Origin: Polyodon spathula
Taxonomy: Eukaryota; Chordata; Actinopteri; Acipenseriformes; Polyodontidae
DNA length: 64,000 nt
Assembly: GCF_017654505.1 (NCBI RefSeq)
Contig: NC_054538.1
Coordinates: 27,119,674 to 27,183,673, forward strand
Direction of reading: 5' to 3'
Every line of letters starts with the position of its first letter. Position 1 is the first letter of the stretch. The notes below the pieces were generated by a model that saw only the letters and a program-made list of their open reading frames with translations, did no database searches and was not told the origin of the DNA. Positions 58,986 through 64,000 of this stretch are shown in pieces. A program made the translations under genes and the position numbers.

Positions 58986-60667
58986 ACTGAAATAAAAAAA
59001 AAAGAGCTAGTTTTGTATGGGGTCAATTGTAACGCGTGTAACAACTGACCCAACCCTGGGAGCCATGATTAAACTGCATGTCCTGGCAAGAAACAACAAA
59101 ACTAACAACAAACAACAGTGTAAATTATAAGTACACAGATCAGCTATAAAAAATATATAGCTTTAAATTAATTAACTGGGAAACTCAGGGATATATCACA
59201 AAAATAAATTTGGTGAAAAAAGTTACTTACCTACCTCAAAAATCATTTTTTGTGGATAAAATCTTAAGCTTTTATCACAGGAAGTCTCTTTTCCACAGAC
59301 AGGCAGGGAACCTAACTGAGCATGTGCAGAGTGATATGCATCACTCTAGCTTGTCTCTGATTGGAGAAATTCAAGGTGTTACAACTGACCCCGGTCTCCC
59401 CTACTTTTTAAAAGCTAAAAATCATGCCAATGAACTGAATCTACAAATACCAACCTTCAGGAAAAGGCACCAGACAAAAACACTGGAATATTTTTTATTG
59501 GACTCCCACAGCCAGAATCCTATGTTTTTTAACCTTTGCATGAGAAATATAAAGTCGATTTTTTTTCCCCGAGCTTGAATGCTACAATAAGTGAGATCTA
59601 TAGACAATTTAGTCAGAAAAGTAGAGAAATACTCCAAGCCATGTCCTATCTTGAAAACTGAAAACCTGAAGACTGTTTATATACTAAAGGAAAGCATTTG
59701 TGAAGCTGAATCAAGAATTTCAATGCTGTTCCTGAAACGCAGTATGATTTATTTGTACACCACACTGAATCTATTTTAACACAAGGGAATCAAACAATGC
59801 AATGTCTAAGCCAGCACTCATGAAGGTCGTAAAGAACATGACCTGGGACTCCTGTATCCTGATGCATTCGACCTACTGGTCCTTTTGGCCACACTACCTG
59901 TTACAGTTGCAACTGCAGAAAGATGTTTCAGTGTTAAAAAGCTCCAAAGTGTGTGGACTTTCATTGAAAAGGCAAGTGAGTGTAATGCTATTTATTTATA
60001 TAACCATATCAATGCACACACATTTGTATTCCTATACTTGTGGGGACTTCTCAATGACACTCACTATATTTTTATTTACTATTTCTAACTCCAGTCAGAC
60101 ATAACTGCACACAGGGTGAAAGTCGACAACAAACTAAATATTTTGGCACTTCTATTTTTTTTTTAAATGCATATTTAGTACATAAAAAGGTGTTTTACAA
60201 AATTTATTTCAGACATGGTTCATACAGTATGATCTGTTTTGTAAATTCCTGACTTATGATACAATTTTCTGTTCTCAGAAAGTTGTAAAAGTGGTAATAA
60301 AACAGGTAACGGTACTGTACATGGAAGAAGTGAAACCCTGCAGACACAGTACCTTATTAGGTGAACTACAGGGGACCCCATCTGTCTGATATATTTTGAT
60401 TGTAGGCTTATGGTTAATTTACCATTACTAACTGTAATGCAAAAAAACAAAACCAATCATGCACAGTGCAGGAGGTGTCACTTTGAAGGCTGTCACGCTG
60501 TACAGACTGAACTAAAATAAAACCTTTACTGATTTCAGCTACAGTACGGTGAGCTGCCAAAAAATAACTACAGTACACCAGACCCTCACTAATCTAAACA
60601 CTGGCTGTGCGAACTGACCAATAATTCTAGATAATGAAATGCAAGCTCGAAAAAAATGCAATATAAG

Positions 60668-61448
60668 AACATAAGAACATAAGAAAGTTTACATACGAGA
60701 GGAGGCCATTCGGCCCATCTTGCTCGTTTGGTTGTTAGTAGCTTATTGATCCCAGAATCTCATCAAGCAGCTTCTTGAAGGATCCCAGGGTGTCAGCTTC
60801 AACAACATTATTGGGGAGTTGATTCCAGACCCTCACAATTCTCTGTGTAAAAAAGTGCCTCCTATTTTCTGTTCTGAATGCCCCTTTGTCTAATCTCCAC
60901 TTGTGACCCCTGGCCCTTGTTTCTTTTTTCAGGCTGAAAAAGTCCCTTGGGTCGACACTGTCAATACCTTTTAGAATTTTGAATGCTTGAATTAGGTCGC
61001 CACGTAGTCTTCTTTGTTCAAGACTGAACAGATTCAGTTCTTTTAGCCTGTCTGCATATGACATGCCTTTTAAGCACGGAATAATTCTGGTCGCTCTTCT
61101 TTGCACTCTTTCTAGAGCAACAATATCTTTTTTATAGCGAGGTGACCAGAACTGCACACAATATTCAAGATGAGGTCTTACTAGTGCATTGTACAGTTTT
61201 AACATTACTTCCCTTGATTTAAATTCAGCACTTTTCACAATGTATCCGAGCATCTTGTTAGCCTTTTTTATAGCTTCCCCACATTGTCTAGATGAAGACA
61301 TTTCTGAGTCAACAAAAACTCCTAGGTCTTTTTCATAGATTCCTTCTCCAATTTCAGTATCTCCCATATGGTATTTATAATGTACATTTTTATTTCCTGC
61401 GTGCAGTACCTTACACTTTTCTCTATTAAATGTCATTTGCCATGCCAT
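60668..61448 (-). mobile_element. CR1-type LINE, 3' end with intact ORF2 C-terminus
   Basis: 237 codons open from 61448 to 60735, covering the last part of reverse transcriptase and its C-terminal extension: MTFNREKCKVLHAG, EKDLGVFVDSEM, ALVRPHLEYCVQFWSP, ERVQRRATRIIPCLKG, LNLFSLEQRRLRGDLIQAFK, VWNQLPNNVVEADTLGSFKK. 3' end carries the octamer-like repeats ataagaacataagaacataa. 5' truncated. No stops in 237 codons, so it inserted recently in comparison with 11196-11950. Confidence 0.93.
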
Positions 61449-61449
61449 A

Positions 61450-64000
61450 TTGGAATTCTTCGATGAGTGTAAAGTATTTATAACAGACTATACAGTTTTT
61501 TTCCAAAGGGTTATTCCTGATATTGGATTAAATACTTACAAAAGTCATTTTTAGTCCAGTACAGGTTACGAACAAATCACTACTGTCTGCTGCCAACCGT
61601 CTCGGATTAGTAAGACTAGTTTATTAGGGGCACTGCAGAAAAACTTTTTAAAAGACCAAAGAGCTGTTAAACTGGTTTAACAATCTGTTTTCTGGAGAGC
61701 ACTCATAGGTTAGTACTGCAGAACACTTTTTCAAAGGTCATTGTGAGTGTGGCTTTGTCACCTGCTGATGGCAAAAGGGGTTGGTAACAACTGAAGCTGT
61801 TCTGATTTTATTACACACAGTAACGGCCTCCTATAAAGGAAATCATCTCTAACATTAACAGATCCACGCAGTTGTAAAAAATTAACTATACGCAACGCAT
61901 CTGTTAATCTTAAAGAACAACCAAAACATAAGAAATTCTCTTTTAGAGTTAGGGTTTGTTAATGACGCCACAGACAATAATGAAATGTGTTCTCTCACAG
62001 CAGTGTTACCTTTCCTGGAGCAATTAAACATGTGCTAAATTGGATTTTAAATGATACGCAATCAGCTGCCTATTATAATAATGCTTGTGCTTTCATTTGT
62101 GTAAACCTGAATGGAATGGCACTGAGATAAAGGTACAGCGTTTATCTGTGAGCAGGCAGCCATTGCTTGGGGCTGAGGAATCAAAGTGTTTTCTCTGTGA
62201 TTAGTGAAAGCTGATCCCCCATAGAAGATTTGTGCAGCCCTGAACATAATGCAGCACTTTGGGATGTTAATCCAGGGAATACTTTTATTGCTTCCTCGTA
62301 ACTGGAGCCAAATGTAAATCTGACAAAAAAGAGAGCTGCTCTAAAAACAGGGTTTTACTGTACAAAGCAATGAATGTAGGGGTTCACAGAGAACAGAAAA
62401 GCTAATCGCAGCCTACCACTGACACAAGGACAGCCAGTACCCTACTAAGAATTTTTAATACCTTAATCTACTGAACAGCATATCCTTATGCTAGCAAGCT
62501 GCTTTTTATAACATGTACATTTTAAAGCGTCACACCAGTCAAATCAAACTAACTTGAGACTACAGTGTTTTGAGGGTTTGTCTTCAACTCCAGCGTGTTT
62601 GAGGTCCATAGAAGTGTGAACACCCAAGCACCTTGCACTAGATGCTTATATAATACAGTAAATTAACCCAGGTTTATGACACAACACTAAAATGGACTCC
62701 TTTTTTTGCACCCATGAGAAAGGCATTTTAAATTTTTAGAATGTGAGTAATTTATTTACAAAACGTGGTAAATATTAATTAAATAAGAAGAAATGCGATT
62801 TTCCATTTTAGTTTTAGAATTTTAAAGAGGCTAACTTAACTTTAAAAAACATTGGAAATAACCCATACAGTGTGCACATTTCAGTTCTTAAGTTTTTACG
62901 GGCTGAGATAGTTGCTTTAAAAGATGGTTTGTACTAAAAGGCTAAAATATGTACAAGAACACAGAAATTGGACTATGGAACAATGGTCAAAGGTGCTTTG
63001 GACTGTTATATTTCAACAAAATACCTACCAATAGAAGTGTTTTTTTGTTTGTTTTTTTTAAGGTAATGGTTTTTTTTAAACAATATACTGCTGCAAGTCG
63101 TTCTTTTTTTTAAATTGACAAGTCCATCATAGTCTTTTGTTCTTTTTTAACATTGACAAGTCGATCATAGTCTTTTATTCCAGTGAGGCAAAATATGTTT
63201 GCCGGGCTTCACTAAGTAACTGCCTCAAGAGAGCTAATCTCCACAAGTTAGTCCGAGGCATACGTTTGTTTGTTTGTTTTATTTGTTTCTTTGTTTGTTT
63301 GTTTGTTTGTTTGTGTGAGTCAGTGAGTGAGTGAGTGAGTGTGTGTGTGTGGAGACCGCGGGCATTGCGTCGGCATTGGCAATAATATACTGTATTTCAG
63401 AGATAAAACTCTTCATTAGCCGTTTGCATTGTTCTTTTTTCTCCAAAATATGTCGTGCAGACACGTTAAATGCAGCAGATAAAGGACAATCGTAGGGAAG
63501 AAGAAAAGATTGAACGACTGATCTGCGATGGTGACTGCTAATGTGAACATGAACACACTTTTATTTACCAAAATAATGAAGAATGAAAATAAACAAATAC
63601 CGCGTAACCCTTTTAACTGAATTAACCCTGGTGGTTGTGCCTCTGCGGCGAATCCAAATAATTGCTGTGTTGTGACAACAAAACAGGGTAGTGCTGAACA
63701 AAGTACATGCGTGCTCAAATATCTGGAACAATTATATTACATTTCCTCAGCTTCTTTATGTTACAATACTGATGTATAAAAAACACCATGATTGTGTGCA
63801 TAGGGTATGCCAAACACCAGTGAAAGTAAAACGTTACTCAAGCTGAACATGCAGATCCGCAGGAGAACATTATAACAGCATTAATCAGGGATAAATTCAA
63901 CGGAATTTTAAAATGTGATTACTGAAACTAAATGAGGTTTTTATAGGTAAAGAGATAAAGAGGCGTGTATTACAGTATAAATAATATAATCCGAAACAAG
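61450..64000. other. No gene recognised; TTTG and GT/GAGT repeats at 63265-63350
   Basis: A (GTTT)n run at 63265-63313 followed by gagtgagtgagtg and (GT)n at 63314-63350. No coding match; the first HNRNPLL exon was not found here. Confidence 0.5.

Larger units (their letters stand above)
57603..59401 (-). mobile_element. Pogo/Tigger-like transposon, internally deleted
   Basis: Ends GGGTAGACCGGGGACAGTTG and, inverted, GGGGAGACCGGGGTCAGTTG, flanked by TA (57601-57602 and 59402-59403), as for pogo/Tigger. The minus strand keeps an N-terminal HTH_psq (58791-58985) and a C-terminal tail with PHD-like finger (58277-58700), but the DDE core is gone. Further copies of 'ggggacagttgtaac' and 'gggtcagatgtaac' lie inside, at 57817-57846 and 59017-59050. 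A (TA)n tract is at 58196-58264. Confidence 0.88.
57480..60090 (+). pseudogene. hAT-like transposase remnant interrupted by a pogo-like element
   Basis: Before the insertion, 57500-57560 reads LQREDIGLASAVSQK, resembling the ZMYM/hAT 'LQxxxxDLxxAxxL' region. After it, 59404-59460 reads AKNHANELNLQIPTFRKRHQ, and 59880-59980 reads ATLPVTVATAERCFSVKKLQ, the dimerisation motif. Frames are broken. Order and strand fit one element split by the insertion at 57603-59401; the left piece is short, so its assignment is less sure. Confidence 0.6.

Overview
The window is AT-rich, repeat-dense vertebrate DNA with one clearly identifiable gene. Twelve coding exons of HNRNPLL (heterogeneous nuclear ribonucleoprotein L-like) lie on the minus strand between 43405 and 18481. 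They join in frame across every splice junction into 481 codons plus a stop, covering all four RRM domains. The first coding exon is missing and is probably beyond the right edge. The repeats (CR1 LINE, Penelope, DIRS, Ty3/gypsy, Tc1/mariner, pogo, several hAT families) suggest a ray-finned fish. The CR1 tail and the SINE-like repeats remind me of sturgeon, paddlefish or gar, but that is recollection and not demonstrated here.

Layout. 1-18 kb is the 3' flank of HNRNPLL: a hAT-Charlie-like element with a perfect 8-bp target duplication (1547-3217), a broken SPEC3/STUM-like coding fragment (8515-8776), two fold-back elements (about 10 kb), a CR1 tail (11.2-11.95 kb), a gypsy integrase remnant (13.85-14.25 kb) and a SINE-like repeat (15.25-15.6 kb). 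18.5-43.4 kb is the gene. Its introns hold a 36-bp minisatellite, a Penelope-like element, a Tc1 3' half, a solo LTR, a 1-kb short-period satellite, a 290-bp near-perfect palindrome beside transposase-like ORF fragments, mariner-type non-autonomous elements and an internally deleted DIRS element that starts about 15 bp from an exon. 43.4-64 kb is presumably intron 1: a second solo LTR of the same family, hAT remnants, a complete but decayed hAT with TIRs and near-perfect TSD (50560-52786), a deleted pogo-like element nested in a hAT remnant, and a long CR1 3' tail.

The most informative observation is the intron between RRM2 exons 4 and 5. It has no GT-AG solution that keeps frame, but it matches a U12-type AT-AC intron: ATATCCTTT donor, TCCTTAAC branch site and AC acceptor 11 nt away, restoring the expected protein exactly. 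No CRISPR array, operon, tRNA or rRNA was seen, as expected for such DNA. All other genes here are mobile-element or pseudogene remnants.
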